DNA of 5,484 bases from Candidatus Aminicenantota bacterium (GTDB taxonomy: Bacteria; Acidobacteriota; Aminicenantia; UBA2199): positions 2,079,979-2,085,462 of the forward strand of contig CP070627.1 of assembly GCA_020355945.1 (NCBI GenBank), written 5' to 3'. Under the pieces are notes generated by a model. The model had not been told where the DNA came from, did no database searches, and was given only the letters and a program-made list of their open reading frames with translations. This document shows positions 5,291 through 5,484 of this stretch, one piece after another. Positions within the stretch are counted from its first letter, which is position 1; every line of letters begins with the position of its first letter. The position numbers and the translations under genes are program-made.

Positions 5291-5484
5291 ATGCAAATGA
5301 TTAAGGTGTTTACATTAAAGTTTGAGAACAGCATCGAGGGTTTCAATGACACGGCGCTGTCGAATTTTTTACCCGGTAAAGAGTTGGTTCGGTGGGAATG
5401 CCGTTTTTTTAGACATATAAACGAGCTTTATTGGACGGTTATTGTTGAATATAAATCGGTATCCGCTTCCGGAGAAAGTTTAAA
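5291..5484 (+). CDS. N-terminus of a putative HRDC-type DGR accessory protein (cut by window edge)
   Basis: The frame is open for 64 complete residues to the window end. It begins MQMIKVFTLKFE, continues with FNDTALSNFLPGKELVRWE (18-36) and has a strand-rich stretch ELYWTVIVEYKS (45-56). This pattern (IKVFT near the start, a helix with NxFL, a 'V...E' strand, then a YWT.. .V.Y strand) resembles, from memory of the family, the N-terminal region of small HRDC-domain proteins encoded next to DGR reverse transcriptases. There they are thought to be nucleic-acid-binding accessory factors in mutagenic retrohoming. The HRDC domain itself would lie beyond the window, so the call rests on the N-terminus and on its position after a probable DGR target. 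A stop (5288-5290) directly precedes the ATG at 5291; a second ATG at 5297 is possible. Neither has a Shine-Dalgarno site. Confidence 0.7.
   Translation, partial: MQMIKVFTLKFENSIEGFNDTALSNFLPGKELVRWECRFFRHINELYWTVIVEYKSVSASGESL

Overview
The window is bacterial. It has Shine-Dalgarno sites, sigma70-like promoters, an ATGA gene overlap and long intronless ORFs. The content (Hanks-type Ser/Thr kinase, PIN toxin-antitoxin pair, STAND-type NTPase, formylglycine-generating-enzyme fold, DGR accessory gene) suits a large-genome environmental bacterium with signalling and conflict systems. I cannot assign a phylum from the sequence.

Layout. Positions 1-452 on the minus strand hold the N-terminal half of a Ser/Thr protein kinase that runs off the left edge. 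Positions 453-696 are a low-complexity intergenic region. Positions 697-1334 hold a two-gene module that looks like a toxin-antitoxin pair (small charged helical protein plus PIN-domain nuclease), AT-rich and translationally coupled by ATGA. Positions 1335-1585 are a spacer with a plausible promoter. Positions 1586-5056 hold one 1156-residue protein: calcineurin-like metallophosphoesterase, then NACHT NTPase, then a C-terminal FGE/sulfatase-modifying-factor (C-type-lectin-like) domain. Positions 5057-5290 are AT-rich with short CTTT-type repeats and a near-consensus promoter. Positions 5291-5484 are the start of a gene that resembles the HRDC-type accessory proteins found beside diversity-generating retroelement (DGR) reverse transcriptases. 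It runs off the right edge.

Main interpretation. The last ~40 codons of the large gene look like a DGR variable region. Coding-strand adenine falls to 5 of 120 bases (4921-5040), against 37 of 120 just upstream. Four of those five A's lie at the second position of codons expected to vary, and all 13 candidate variable codons end in C or T, as expected if they derive from AAY template codons. With the DGR-type accessory gene immediately downstream, the simplest model is a hypermutable bacterial NLR-like protein: a diversified FGE/lectin-fold sensor, a NACHT switch and an apparently intact metallophosphoesterase effector. The template repeat and reverse transcriptase are not in the window and should lie to the right. 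The kinase and the PIN module are neighbours with no demonstrated functional link.
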